A stretch of DNA of 64,000 nt. It comes from Falsiroseomonas oleicola. Lineage in GTDB: Bacteria; Pseudomonadota; Alphaproteobacteria; Acetobacterales; Acetobacteraceae. This document shows, in pieces, positions 26,701-35,577 of the stretch. Both the position numbers and the translations under genes were made by a program. Under the pieces are notes generated by a model that did no database searches, was not told where the DNA came from, and worked only from the letters and a program-made list of their open reading frames with translations. The first letter of the stretch is position 1. Each line of letters starts with the position of its first letter. The DNA lies in assembly GCF_019029495.1 (NCBI RefSeq), contig NZ_JAERQM010000002.1:310001-374000 (forward strand), written 5' to 3'.

Positions 26701-26823
26701 TTCCCTGGCCAGGCCCATCACGGCGATTTCCTTCGTCGCGTTAACTATTTTCATCGAATTGTGAGCGAGACTGGGCGACCGCGCAAAAAATGCGACGTGA
26801 TCTCTCCGATCTGGAATTCCGCC

Positions 26824-27303
26824 ATGCGGCGCCGCAGCCTCGTGCTTATTCCGCTTCTCGCCGCCTTGCCGGTGCAGGCCCAGCCGCAGCGCGGCCGCGT
26901 CATCCTGCGTGTCACCGGACGCATCACCGGGGCGGAACGCAGCTTCGACCTTGCGGAGCTGGAGGCGCTGGGCCTGGAGGCGCTGCGCACCCGCACGACC
27001 TGGACGGGTGCCGATACGCTGCATTTCAGCGGTGTCCCCCTCGCCCGGCTGCTGCGGGCCGTGGGCGCGCAGGGTGACCAGCTGCGCGCCACGGCCCTGA
27101 ACGACTATGCGGTGAACCTGCCGCGCGAGGATGCCGACCGTCACGGCGCCTTCCTCGCCACGCGCCAGGATGGGGTGCCGCTGCGGGTGCGCGATCGCGG
27201 CCCCATCTGGCTGATCTACCCCTGGTCGGCCCGGCCGGATCTCGACCGATCCGTCTATCGAGACCGGGCCATCTGGCAGCTTCGCCACATTGATGTGAGC
27301 TGA
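26824..27303 (+). CDS. SUOX-fold (molybdopterin oxidoreductase-like) secreted protein without cysteine
   Basis: The 159-aa protein has a signal peptide (RRRSLVLIPLLAALPVQAQ). The rest resembles the oxidoreductase molybdopterin-binding (SUOX) fold: LRVTGRI at the start, TTWTGADTLHFSGVPLARLLRAVG, and a WLIYPW segment near the end. The protein contains no cysteine, so the Mo-ligating Cys of true SUOX enzymes is absent. It may bind a cofactor or ligand rather than catalyse. The start at 26824 is chosen for the signal peptide. The GGDEF-EAL gene follows after 6 bp, suggesting a periplasmic partner for that receptor. Confidence 0.65.
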   Translation: MRRRSLVLIPLLAALPVQAQPQRGRVILRVTGRITGAERSFDLAELEALGLEALRTRTTWTGADTLHFSGVPLARLLRAVGAQGDQLRATALNDYAVNLPREDADRHGAFLATRQDGVPLRVRDRGPIWLIYPWSARPDLDRSVYRDRAIWQLRHIDVS

Positions 27304-27309
27304 GGCCGG

Positions 27310-29640
27310 ATGCCGCGCCGGGGGCGCCTGAGGTTCCACGGCACCGGCTGGCGCAGTGCCACGCTGCTTCTGGCGGCCGTTGTCCTGCTCGTCATCTCGG
27401 TCGGCGCGGCCTTGCAGCGGGCGCGCGAGCAGTTCCGGCTGGAGGCTGGCAGCCAGCGCGTCTCCATCTGGTTCAGCACCCAGGCGCTGGTGGAGCTGCA
27501 CCGCTTCGGCCTGGCCCTGCAGCGTCACCATCGGGGCGAGCCGGGCTGGGACCAGGACCGGCTGCTGGAGCGCTACGAGATCCTGCTGAGCCGCCTGCCG
27601 CTGCTGGAGGGGGCGGAGGAGGCGACGACACGCACGCTCCAGGACAGCAGCGACGTCGTCGCCGGCATGCAGGCTGCGATGGAGCAGATCGAGCCGGATA
27701 TCCTGCTGCTTCGGGCGGGCGACGCGGCCACCTTCGCCCGCATCGACGCCGTGGTCGGCGAAGTCGACCTGCTGCTGACCCGGCTGAACCTCGATCTGCA
27801 TACCGAACGGCGCAGGGCGGTGGAGGTGGCGCGCGTCAACTCCCGCCAACTGGGCGTGATCTTCGTGGCCAGCCTGTGCGGGCTGCTGCTCTCGGTGCTG
27901 CTGCTGCTGCTGCTGATCGCCCGCGGCGGCCAGCGGGCGGCGGAGGCCGAGCGCACCCTGCGCGTCCTGGTCGACGCGCTGCCCGTCGGCATCGCCGCCT
28001 TCGACCCCGACGGGCGGATCGTGCTGATGAACGAGGCCGGCCTCAATCTCGCGCGGCTGGAGGATGAGGCGGCGGCGCTGGGCCGCCGCGCCACCGAGAT
28101 CGGCGCCTCGTCGCGGGTGGAGGAGGATATCGAGCGCGTGCTGGCGACCGGCGTGGCGCTGCCGACCCAGGAACAGCACGTCCGCCGGCCGAATGGCGAG
28201 GATCTGACCCTGATGGTCAGCACCGCCCCGGTCTTCGCCGGCACCGACCTGGTGCGGGTGGTGCGGGTGGCGCTGGATGTGACGGAACAGCGCAGCGCCG
28301 ACCGCCGCATCCGCCACCTGGCGGAGCATGACACGCTGACCGACCTGCCCAACCGGCTGCTGTTCGGCACCCGGCTTCAGGCGCTGCTGGGTCGCGCCGC
28401 ACCGGATCGCATGCTGGCGGTGCACTGCATCGACCTCGACCACTTCAAGGAGGTGAATGACAGCCTGGGCCATCCGGTGGGCGACCAGTTGCTGCTGGCC
28501 GCCACGGCCCGGATGCGCGCCGCGATGCGCCCCGAGGACATGCTGGCGCGACTGGGCGGCGACGAATTCGCCGTGATCCAGCCCGGGCTGCGCAACGAGG
28601 CAGAGGCCACGGTCTTCGCGGAGCGGCTGATCCATGTGCTGGCCCAGCCCTATCGCCTGCAGGGCTATACGCTCCGCTCCGGCGCCAGCATCGGCACCGC
28701 CGTGGCGCCGCAGCATGGCACCACGGTCGAGATGATGCTGAGCCGCGCCGACATCGCGCTGTACCGCGCCAAGGCGGGCGGCCGTGGCCAGGCGGTGATG
28801 TTCACGCAGGAACAGGAGGAGGTGCTGCGGCTGCGCCGGCAGATGGAGGAGGATTTGCGCCAGGCACTGGATCTCGGCCAGCTTTTCCTTGTCTTCCAGC
28901 CGAAGTTCAGCATCGCCACGGGCCGGCTGAAGGGCTGCGAGGCGCTGCTGCGCTGGCAGCATCCGCAACGCGGCCTGGTGTCCCCGGGCACGTTCATCCC
29001 GGTGGCGGAGGAGACCGGGCTGATCCACCCGATCACCCAGCGGGTGCTGGATCTCGCCTGCCGCCAGGCGATGGCCTGGCGCCTGCAGGGGCTGGAAGTG
29101 CCGGTCGCGGTCAATCTCTCCGCGGGGCATTTCGGCGCCGACCAGGGCCTGCGGCTGGTGGAGACGGCGCTGGCCGAGACCGGCTGCGACCCGGCGCTGC
29201 TGGAGGTGGAGGTGACGGAGGGTCTGTTCCTGCGCTGCGCCGAGACGGCCCGGCGGAACCTGGAGGCGCTGCGTGGGCTGGGCGTGCGCATCGCCCTCGA
29301 CGACTTCGGCACCGGTTATTCCTCGCTCGGCTATCTCCAGCACCTGTCCTTCGACGTCATCAAGCTGGACCGCAGCTTCATCCTCGGCCTGGGCGAACCG
29401 GCGACAGCGGATTCCGTGCCGGGCCGGCGGATCGCCGATGCCATCATGCGGCTGGCGCATGGGCTGGGGGCGGAGGTGGTGGCGGAAGGGGTGGAGACGG
29501 AGGCGCAGCTCAACGTGCTGCGCCAGCTTGGTTGCGACCATGCGCAGGGCTTCCTGCTGGGCCGGCCGATGCCGGCCGAGGCGCTGTCCGAGGTCGCGCG
29601 CGGGCAGGCGGAGGGCGCGGGTAGCCGCAGCGTGGCTTGA
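27310..29640 (+). CDS. Membrane-bound PAS-GGDEF-EAL cyclic-di-GMP protein
   Basis: The 776-aa protein has a helix near 17-36, a periplasmic helical domain of about 140 residues, a second helix near 181-205, and a PAS domain from about 216. The GGDEF domain follows, with an intact GGDEF motif near 416-420, then an EAL domain with EALLRW near 544 and DDFGTGYSS. Both active-site motifs look complete, so it could make and break cyclic di-GMP. The periplasmic domain suggests sensing of an external signal, perhaps via the SUOX-like protein encoded 6 bp upstream. Confidence 0.93.
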   Translation: MPRRGRLRFHGTGWRSATLLLAAVVLLVISVGAALQRAREQFRLEAGSQRVSIWFSTQALVELHRFGLALQRHHRGEPGWDQDRLLERYEILLSRLPLLEGAEEATTRTLQDSSDVVAGMQAAMEQIEPDILLLRAGDAATFARIDAVVGEVDLLLTRLNLDLHTERRRAVEVARVNSRQLGVIFVASLCGLLLSVLLLLLLIARGGQRAAEAERTLRVLVDALPVGIAAFDPDGRIVLMNEAGLNLARLEDEAAALGRRATEIGASSRVEEDIERVLATGVALPTQEQHVRRPNGEDLTLMVSTAPVFAGTDLVRVVRVALDVTEQRSADRRIRHLAEHDTLTDLPNRLLFGTRLQALLGRAAPDRMLAVHCIDLDHFKEVNDSLGHPVGDQLLLAATARMRAAMRPEDMLARLGGDEFAVIQPGLRNEAEATVFAERLIHVLAQPYRLQGYTLRSGASIGTAVAPQHGTTVEMMLSRADIALYRAKAGGRGQAVMFTQEQEEVLRLRRQMEEDLRQALDLGQLFLVFQPKFSIATGRLKGCEALLRWQHPQRGLVSPGTFIPVAEETGLIHPITQRVLDLACRQAMAWRLQGLEVPVAVNLSAGHFGADQGLRLVETALAETGCDPALLEVEVTEGLFLRCAETARRNLEALRGLGVRIALDDFGTGYSSLGYLQHLSFDVIKLDRSFILGLGEPATADSVPGRRIADAIMRLAHGLGAEVVAEGVETEAQLNVLRQLGCDHAQGFLLGRPMPAEALSEVARGQAEGAGSRSVA

Positions 29641-29764
29641 CCGCCGAGGCTGCGGCCCCCAACAATGCATGCGTTAGCCCATTCGCTGGCGCGCGCCTTG
29701 ATGGCGCGCTTTGGCGTCGGGAAAGCAGGCGGGACAACCGCCGGTGCATGGGGGAGACCATCCG

Positions 29765-30739
29765 ATGACCACACGCCGCGCTTTGCTTGGCGCCACCCTG
29801 GCCTTGCCGGCCCTGGCCAGCGCCCGGGCCCAGGGGAACTGGCCGGAACGGCCGGTGCGCATGATCGTGCCCTTTCCGCCGGGCCAGGCCGCCGACATCT
29901 TCGCGCGCGTCATGGCCGATGAATTGTCGAAGCGCTGGCCGCAGCGGGTGGTGGTGGAAAACCGCGCCGGCGGGGCCGGGGCCATCGGCATGGATGCGGT
30001 GGCCCGCGCCACGGCGGATGGCTATACGCTGGGCATCGGCACCTCCGGCACGCTGGGCGTGAACCCCTCCGTCATGTCGCGGCTGCCCTATGACGCGGAG
30101 AAGGATTTCGCCGCGGTCACCAATATCTTCACTCTGCCGCTGATCTTCGTCGCCCATCCGAGCTTCGAGGCGAATGACATCGCCGGCTTCGTGGCGCTGG
30201 CCAAGGCGCAGCCCGGGCAGGTGCAATATGCCTCCGCCGGGCCGGGCACGGCGCAGCACATGACGGCGGAGATGCTGTCGCACAGGCTCGGCCTGCAGAT
30301 GCAGCACGTGCCCTATCGCGGCAGCGGGCCGGCCATGGCGGATCTGCTGGGTGGCAATGTGAAGGTGATGGTGGACAGCCTGGCTTCCGCCCTGCCGCAT
30401 ATCCAGGGCGGCCGCATCAAGGCGCTGGCCGTCACCGGCCGGGCACGCACGCCGCAATTGCCGAATGTGCCGACGGTGGCGGAGACGGTGTCGCCCGGCT
30501 TCGAGGCGCTGGGCTGGTCCGGCATCGTCGCCCCCGCCGGCACGCCCGCCGATATCATCCGCAAGGTGAATGCCGATGCCGTGGCGATCCTGCGCGATCC
30601 CGCGGTTTCGGCCCGCATGCTCCAGCTCGGCGGTTTCCCCGACCCCGGCACGCCCGAGGAATATGGCGCCTTCATCAAGGCCGAGATCGCCAAGTGGCGG
30701 GAAGTCGCAAGGGCCGCGAACGTCCGCTTGGATGGCTAA
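29765..30739 (+). CDS. Bug-family (TctC-like) periplasmic solute-binding protein
   Basis: The 324-aa protein has an Arg-Arg signal peptide (TTRRALLGATLALPALASARAQ), then WPERPVRMIVPFPPGQAADIFAR and VVVENRAGGAGAIGMDAVA, hallmarks of Bug/TctC binding proteins for carboxylates. These feed tripartite tricarboxylate transporters, but no tctA or tctB lies nearby, the usual situation for this expanded family. The start is the ATG at 29765 with GGGGGAG upstream. Two strong hairpins follow the gene. The ligand is unknown. Confidence 0.9.
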   Translation: MTTRRALLGATLALPALASARAQGNWPERPVRMIVPFPPGQAADIFARVMADELSKRWPQRVVVENRAGGAGAIGMDAVARATADGYTLGIGTSGTLGVNPSVMSRLPYDAEKDFAAVTNIFTLPLIFVAHPSFEANDIAGFVALAKAQPGQVQYASAGPGTAQHMTAEMLSHRLGLQMQHVPYRGSGPAMADLLGGNVKVMVDSLASALPHIQGGRIKALAVTGRARTPQLPNVPTVAETVSPGFEALGWSGIVAPAGTPADIIRKVNADAVAILRDPAVSARMLQLGGFPDPGTPEEYGAFIKAEIAKWREVARAANVRLDG

Positions 30740-30750
30740 AGTCGAGGGTC

Positions 30751-30804
30751 CCAAGGGGCCACTGCCCCTTGGTGGGGGAGCTTGAGGGGGCAACGCCCCC
30801 TCAA
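30751..30804 (+). terminator. Tandem terminator-like hairpins
   Basis: The first hairpin is CCAAGGGGC / GCCCCTTGG with loop CACT (30751-30772). The second is TTGAGGGGGC / GCCCCCTCAA with loop AAC (30782-30804), followed by TTTG. Both stems are perfect. They close the Bug-protein gene before the ABC exporter gene on the same strand. Confidence 0.7.
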
Positions 30805-30860
30805 TTTGTCATCCGCGCCCCCCGTTGACGCCGCCCCGATGACGGCGCGTTGTGCCGTCG

Positions 30861-32753
30861 ATGTTCCTGTTCCGTCTCTTCGAGCGCGCCGTCGATCCGG
30901 TGGCGCCACCCGGGGCCCGCGCCGCGCGCTGGTTCGGGGTTCCCGTGCCCGAAGCCCCGCCCCCGGCGCGGCTGACCGGCTTCTACTGGCATTTCGCGCG
31001 CCAGGCGCGGGCGCTGTTCGGGCTGCTGTTCGCCACCGGGCTGACGGTGGCGCTGCTCGACCTGCTGATCCCGGTCTTCATCGGCCGCGTCGTCGGCCTG
31101 CTGGAACAGCATGGGCCGCAGCGGATCTGGGCGGAGGCCGGCGGCACGCTGGCCGGCATGGCGGCTGTGCTGCTGCTGGCCCGGCCGACCGCCATACTCT
31201 GCCAGAACCTGGTGACGCAGCAGGCGATCATTCCCGCCGTCACCTCCATGATCCGCTGGCAGAGCCATTGGCAGGTGGTGCGCCAGGGCTGGACCTTCTT
31301 CCAGGAGGATTTCGCGGGGCGAATCGCCAACCGGGTGATGCAGTCCGGCCCGGCGTTGCGCGAATCGGTCGTGCAGTCGGTGAATGCCGTCTGGTACATC
31401 CTGGTCTATGGCACCGGGGCGGTGCTGGTGCTGGCGTCGACCGAATGGCGGCTGGCGATTCCGATCCTGGTCTGGTTCGCGCTTTACGCCACGCTGCTGC
31501 GGCTGATCGTGCCGCGCATGCGCGACCGCGCGCGGAAAGCCAGCGAGGCGCGCAGCCTGCTGACCGGGCGGGTGGTGGACAGCTACACCAATATCGTCAC
31601 CGTCAAGCTGTTTGCCCGCGCCGAACAGGAAGACGCCTGGGTGCGGGAGGGGGTGGAGCAGCTCAATCGCGATTTCGCCCGGCAGACCCGGCTGGTGACG
31701 CTGAACGGCTTCCTGCTGTCCACGCTGAATGCCTCCATGCTGACCTCCACCGCGGGGCTGGCCATCTGGCTGTGGTCGCGGGGGGAGATTCCCTTGGCGG
31801 TGGTGGCCTCGGCTTTGCCGATGGCCTGGCAGATCGCCAATATCTCCGGCTGGGTCGCCTTCAACGTGGCCGGCATCTTCGAGAATATCGGCGTGGTGCA
31901 GGAGGCGATGGGCAGCATCGCCGTGCCGCAGACCGCGCCTGATCCGCCGGGGGCGAAGCCGCTGGCGGTGCGCCAGGGCGCGATTCGCTTCGAGCAGGTC
32001 CGATTCGGCTATGGCCGGGCGAGTGCCATCGGCGCGCCGCCGCGCGGCGCCGTGCTGCATGACTTCGACCTGGACATCGCACCGGGGGAGCGGGTCGGGC
32101 TGGTCGGCCATTCCGGGGCGGGCAAGACCACCGCCATCAACCTGCTGCTGCGCTTCTTCACGCCGGAGGGCGGGCGCATCCTGATCGACGGCCAGGACAT
32201 CGCCGGGGTCACCCAGGAAAGCCTGCGGACCTCGATCGGCGTGGTGACGCAGGACACGGCCCTGCTGCACCGCTCGATCCTGGAGAACATCCGCTACGGC
32301 CGGCCGGAGGCCAGCGTGGCGGAGGTGGTGGCGGCGGCGGAACGCGCGGAGGCGCATGACTTCATCATGGCCCTGTCCGACTGGCGCGGCCGCACCGGCT
32401 ATGACGCCCATGTGGGGGAGCGTGGGGTGAAGCTCTCGGGTGGCCAGCGCCAGCGCGTGGCGATCGCCCGGGTGCTGCTGAAGGACGCGCCCATCCTGCT
32501 GCTGGACGAGGCCACCAGCGCCCTCGACTCGGAGGTGGAGGCGGCGATCCAGGCCAGCCTGGAACGGCTGATGGCGGGTAAGACGGTGATCGCGGTGGCG
32601 CATCGCCTGTCCACCCTGGCGCGGATGGACCGGCTGGTGGTGCTGTCGCAGGGGCGGGTGGCGGAGCAGGGAAGCCACGCGGAATTGCTGGCGCAGCGCG
32701 GCGTCTATGCCAATCTGTGGCAGCGGCAGTCGGGCGGGTTCATCGGGGAGTAG
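30861..32753 (+). CDS. ABC exporter (fused membrane and ATPase domains, ABCB type)
   Basis: The 630-aa half-transporter carries six membrane helices (about 50-340) and a C-terminal ATPase with Walker A GHSGAGKTT (about 416-424), signature LSGGQRQR (about 524) and Walker B ILLLDEATSALDS. It would act as a homodimer exporting lipids, drugs or peptides. The N-terminal 40 residues (LFERAVDPVAPP) resemble a subgroup of alphaproteobacterial ABCB exporters of unknown substrate. The ATG at 30861 has no good ribosome-binding site; a GTG at 30852 is also in frame. It precedes the ATP synthase operon. Confidence 0.9.
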   Translation: MFLFRLFERAVDPVAPPGARAARWFGVPVPEAPPPARLTGFYWHFARQARALFGLLFATGLTVALLDLLIPVFIGRVVGLLEQHGPQRIWAEAGGTLAGMAAVLLLARPTAILCQNLVTQQAIIPAVTSMIRWQSHWQVVRQGWTFFQEDFAGRIANRVMQSGPALRESVVQSVNAVWYILVYGTGAVLVLASTEWRLAIPILVWFALYATLLRLIVPRMRDRARKASEARSLLTGRVVDSYTNIVTVKLFARAEQEDAWVREGVEQLNRDFARQTRLVTLNGFLLSTLNASMLTSTAGLAIWLWSRGEIPLAVVASALPMAWQIANISGWVAFNVAGIFENIGVVQEAMGSIAVPQTAPDPPGAKPLAVRQGAIRFEQVRFGYGRASAIGAPPRGAVLHDFDLDIAPGERVGLVGHSGAGKTTAINLLLRFFTPEGGRILIDGQDIAGVTQESLRTSIGVVTQDTALLHRSILENIRYGRPEASVAEVVAAAERAEAHDFIMALSDWRGRTGYDAHVGERGVKLSGGQRQRVAIARVLLKDAPILLLDEATSALDSEVEAAIQASLERLMAGKTVIAVAHRLSTLARMDRLVVLSQGRVAEQGSHAELLAQRGVYANLWQRQSGGFIGE

Positions 32754-32797
32754 GGGCGCTTACGGCGGCGAAGCCATGTTGCAGCGCGTTCATCACC

Positions 32798-32826
32798 TTG
32801 ACACCCCGGCCCCTACACCGTAGGAG
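32798..32826 (+). promoter_or_regulatory. Putative sigma-70 promoter of the ATP synthase F0 operon
   Basis: A perfect TTGACA (-35) at 32798-32803 is followed by a 17-nt spacer and TAGGAG (32821-32826, weak -10). It lies 43 bp before the atpI start in the 115-bp gap after the ABC exporter gene. The ideal -35 and spacing support it; the -10 matches only in part. Confidence 0.45.
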
Positions 32827-32868
32827 CGGGCCGCCTTCCGGGCGGGGCGCCGCAGGGGAGAGCGACGG

Positions 32869-33168
32869 GTGGCGGAAGACGACGGCTTCGAGCAAAGGCT
32901 CCGGCAGGCCCGGGCACGGCAGGGGATGGATCCCAAGCCGCGCCTCAACGGTCCTCTGTCGGGGAGCAGCGCGAGTGTTGGTTTCCGCGCCGGTGTCGAG
33001 GTGGTTTCGGCGCTGGTCGTGGGCATTGCCCTTGGCTGGTACCTGGATCGCTGGCTCGGTACCTGGCCGTGGCTTTTCCTGCTGTTCTTCGTTATCGGCA
33101 GCGTCGCAGGGGTGATGAACGTCTATCGTTTGTTCGACCCTCGGCGCAGTTCCGGGAAGCAGGATTAG
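32869..33168 (+). CDS. atpI: ATP synthase accessory protein AtpI/AtpZ
   Basis: The 99-aa protein has a charged N-terminus and two membrane helices (GVEVVSALVVGIALGWYLDRWL and WLFLLFFVIGSVAGVMNVY), as in AtpI/AtpZ proteins that assist c-ring assembly or ion uptake. It opens with GTG at 32869, preceded by AGGGGAG. It is the first gene of the F0 operon. Confidence 0.88.
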   Translation: MAEDDGFEQRLRQARARQGMDPKPRLNGPLSGSSASVGFRAGVEVVSALVVGIALGWYLDRWLGTWPWLFLLFFVIGSVAGVMNVYRLFDPRRSSGKQD

Positions 33169-33226
33169 AGGCTGCCGCAGCGCGGCAAGTATGCTCCCCC
33201 GTTCGCGGGGGGACGGGAGATTGCGA

Positions 33227-33982
33227 GTGGCCGCCGAATCCGGATCGATCGACGCCCTGAGCCAGTTTGAGCTTGCCCCCGTTTTCGGGCCGGTCGGCGC
33301 CGCCGTCGGCTTCACCCAGTCCAATGCGCATATGCTGCTGGCGGCCGGGCTGATCACCGCGCTCCTGATGTTCGGCATGGCCGCCCGCGCCGTGGTGCCG
33401 GGGCGCCTGCAATCCTTGGCCGAATCATCCTACGAATTCGTTCACGGCATCGTCGACAGCCAGGTGGGGCATGGCGGCAAGCGCTTCTTCCCCTTCGTCT
33501 TCACGCTGTTCATGTTCGTGCTGTTCGGCAACATGCTGGGCCTGTTCCCCTACGCCTTCACCTATACCAGCCATCTGGCGGTGACCTTCGGCCTGGCGCT
33601 GATCGTCTTCGTGGTGATCACCGCGGTCGCGCTGGCGCTGCATGGCCGGAAGTTCTTCGGCTACTTCTTCCCCGAGGGTGCGCCGCTGTGGCTGGCGCCG
33701 ATCATCGTGCCGGTCGAGGTGGTGTCCTACCTCTCGCGCCCGGTGAGCCTCTCGGTGCGTCTGTTTGCCAACATGGTCGCCGGCCACGTGCTGCTGAAGG
33801 TGTTCGCCACCTTCGTGGTCATGCTCGGGGCGCTCGGCGCGGTGGGGCCCCTCGTGGCCACGCTGCCGCTGGCGGTGAACGTGCTGCTGATCGGGTTCGA
33901 GATCCTGGTGGCCTTCCTCCAGGCCTATGTCTTCGCGATCCTGACCAGCATCTACCTCCACGACGCGGTGCACCTGCACTAG
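33227..33982 (+). CDS. atpB: F0F1 ATP synthase subunit a
   Basis: Subunit a forms the proton half-channels next to the c-ring. The 251-aa protein has several long helices and the essential arginine in SLSVRLFANMVAGHVLLK. The GTG at 33227 is chosen because GGGAGA precedes it by a few bases and the resulting length is normal for the family; a longer frame from 33191 adds only MLPRSRGDGRLR. atpE follows after 75 bp. Confidence 0.95.
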   Translation: MAAESGSIDALSQFELAPVFGPVGAAVGFTQSNAHMLLAAGLITALLMFGMAARAVVPGRLQSLAESSYEFVHGIVDSQVGHGGKRFFPFVFTLFMFVLFGNMLGLFPYAFTYTSHLAVTFGLALIVFVVITAVALALHGRKFFGYFFPEGAPLWLAPIIVPVEVVSYLSRPVSLSVRLFANMVAGHVLLKVFATFVVMLGALGAVGPLVATLPLAVNVLLIGFEILVAFLQAYVFAILTSIYLHDAVHLH

Positions 33983-34057
33983 GCCGCTCCGGCTCAGGCA
34001 GGCGCCCCGCGCGCCGGACCAAGATCCACCCTCTCGACGTCGAAAAGGATTACTTTC

Positions 34058-34285
34058 ATGGAAATCGTGCTTGCTGCGAAGGCGATCGGTGCCGGCATCG
34101 CGGTCCTCGCCCTGTTCGGCGTCGGCCTGGCCCTTGGCAACATCTTCTCCACGCTGATCGCCTCCGTGGCCCGCAACCCGGCGTCCCGCGATGCCGTGTT
34201 CCCGATCGGCATCCTGGGCTTCGCGCTGACGGAAGCCGTGGCGCTGTTCGCCCTGCTGATCGCCTTCCTGATCCTGTTCGCCTGA
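34058..34285 (+). CDS. atpE: F0F1 ATP synthase subunit c
   Basis: This is the 75-aa c-ring subunit: two helices joined by the polar loop ARNPASRD, with the proton-carrying Glu59 in [11 protein letters not shown]. It lacks the sodium-binding residue pattern I would expect for a Na+ ring, so proton coupling is likely. Upstream GTCGAAAAGGATTACTTTC is unusually AT-rich and supplies a strong AAAGGA ribosome-binding site, as expected for the subunit needed in most copies. Confidence 0.97.
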   Translation: MEIVLAAKAIGAGIAVLALFGVGLALGNIFSTLIASVARNPASRDAVFPIGILGFALTEAVALFALLIAFLILFA

Positions 34286-34376
34286 TTTTCGCGGCCGGCA
34301 CGTGCCGGCCGCGACGTGCGAGTGGCGCGCCGGCCAAGGGGGTTGGCGCGCATCAGGGACGTTGACGGGGAACATC

Positions 34377-34877
34377 ATGCCGCAGCTCGATTTCGGCAAC
34401 CCGCTGATGATCGCCCAGATCGTCTGGTTGCTGATCATCTTCGGAGTCCTCTACTTCGTGCTCGCCACCTACGCGCTGCCGCGCGTGGAGGCGGTGCTGG
34501 AGGATCGCCGGCGCCGGATCGAGGGTGACCTCGAGGCCGCCCAGGCGGCGAAGGCCGAAGCCGATGCGGCCATGGCGACGCATCGCGAGGCGACCGCCAA
34601 GGCCCGTGCCGAGGCACAGGCCGCCATCGCCGCTGCCCTTCAGGCGGCGCAGGCCGAATCCGCCCAGCGGTCGGAAGCCCTGGCCGCGAGGCTGGCGCAG
34701 CAGATCGAGGCGGCCGAGGGCCGCATCGTCGCGGCGCGGGATTCCGCCATGCGGTCGCTGCGCCAGGTCTCCACCGAGACCACGGTCGCCGTGCTGCAGC
34801 GCCTGACCGGTGAGGCCGACCAAGCCGCGGTGGGTGCCGCGGTGGACCGTGCGCTCGTCGCGCGCGGCCAAGCGTAA
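34377..34877 (+). CDS. atpG: F0F1 ATP synthase subunit b' (first b-type subunit)
   Basis: The peripheral stalk subunit of 166 aa has one N-terminal helix (MIAQIVWLLIIFGVLYFVL) and a long charged coiled coil (VEAVLEDRRRRIEGDLEAAQ). Alphaproteobacteria encode two b-type subunits, b' and b, after subunit c, as here. The ATG at 34377 has GACGGGG upstream; a longer in-frame extension to 34302 is not needed. atpF follows after 12 bp. Confidence 0.92.
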   Translation: MPQLDFGNPLMIAQIVWLLIIFGVLYFVLATYALPRVEAVLEDRRRRIEGDLEAAQAAKAEADAAMATHREATAKARAEAQAAIAAALQAAQAESAQRSEALAARLAQQIEAAEGRIVAARDSAMRSLRQVSTETTVAVLQRLTGEADQAAVGAAVDRALVARGQA

Positions 34878-34889
34878 GGACCCGCCGCC

Positions 34890-35399
34890 ATGGCCCATCA
34901 CTACGCGCATTTCTGGCTCGACCCGAAGTTCTGGGTCGCCATGTCCTTCGTGCTGTTCGTGCTGCTGGTCGGCAAGATGGCCTGGAGCCGGATCACCGGC
35001 ATGCTGGACGCCCGCGGCGCCCGCATCCAGTCGGAGCTTTCCGAGGCGTCCCGCCTGCGGGTCGAGGCCGAGGCGATGCGCCGGCAGGCCGAGGCCGACC
35101 GCGCCGCCGCCCTGGCGGAGGCGGAGCAGATGATCGCCCGCGCCCGCGTCGAGGCCGGCCGCGTGGCCGAGGCCGCGGCGCTGGAGGCGGAGCAATCCGC
35201 CAAGCGGCGTGAGCGCATGGCGATGGACCGCATCGCCGCCGCGGAGGCCTCCGCGGTCGCCGAGGTGCGCAACGCCGCCGCCGAGATCGCCGGCCAGGCG
35301 GCGCGCGACGTGCTGGCGCAGACCATGGATGCCGAGAAGGACGCCGTGCTGATCGACCGCGCGGTGGCCGATCTGCCTCGCGCGCTTCGTGCGGCCTGA
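34890..35399 (+). CDS. atpF: F0F1 ATP synthase subunit b
   Basis: This is the second stalk subunit, 169 aa: a short N-terminus, one helix (FWVAMSFVLFVLLVGKMAW) and an Ala/Glu/Arg-rich coiled coil. It is the last gene of the F0 operon. F1 genes are absent from the window, in line with the split F0/F1 organisation of alphaproteobacteria. The coding end (RALRAA-stop) is tandemly duplicated in the following DNA, then a strong terminator ends the operon. Confidence 0.93.
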   Translation: MAHHYAHFWLDPKFWVAMSFVLFVLLVGKMAWSRITGMLDARGARIQSELSEASRLRVEAEAMRRQAEADRAAALAEAEQMIARARVEAGRVAEAAALEAEQSAKRRERMAMDRIAAAEASAVAEVRNAAAEIAGQAARDVLAQTMDAEKDAVLIDRAVADLPRALRAA

Positions 35400-35455
35400 G
35401 ACAGTGGTCGCGCTTCGCGCGGCCTGAGACAGTGGTCGCGTTGCGCGCGGCCTGA
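35382..35455. repeat. 28-bp tandem repeat covering the atpF 3' end and stop codon
   Basis: Two 28-bp units (35382-35409 and 35410-35437, one mismatch) are followed by an 18-bp partial third (35438-35455). Each contains GCGGCCTGA, the atpF end with its stop. The extra copies lie outside the gene, so the protein is unaffected. Confidence 0.9.
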
Positions 35456-35480
35456 TCTTTCCTGAATGTCGTGCCTGCCG

Positions 35481-35508
35481 AACGGGGACCCCTTGGGGTC
35501 CCCGTTTT
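35481..35508 (+). terminator. Rho-independent terminator after atpF
   Basis: A perfect 12-bp inverted repeat (AACGGGGACCCC / GGGGTCCCCGTT, with TT between) is followed by TT. It sits 82 bp after the atpF stop and before the peptide-binding protein gene, so it most likely ends the F0 transcript. Confidence 0.85.
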
Positions 35509-35577
35509 GCGTTGATGCGGGTTTCCTTCCCGGCGGATGCCGGTAGTCTTCGCGGGATCGAAGAATCAGGAGACTCC

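Noticed and set aside
24736-29670. 1644-residue open frame antisense to smc, the SUOX-like gene and the GGDEF-EAL gene
   Set aside because: It spans several genes on the opposite strand with low-complexity Gly/Ala/Arg composition; an artefact of GC-rich codons in the smc coiled coil.
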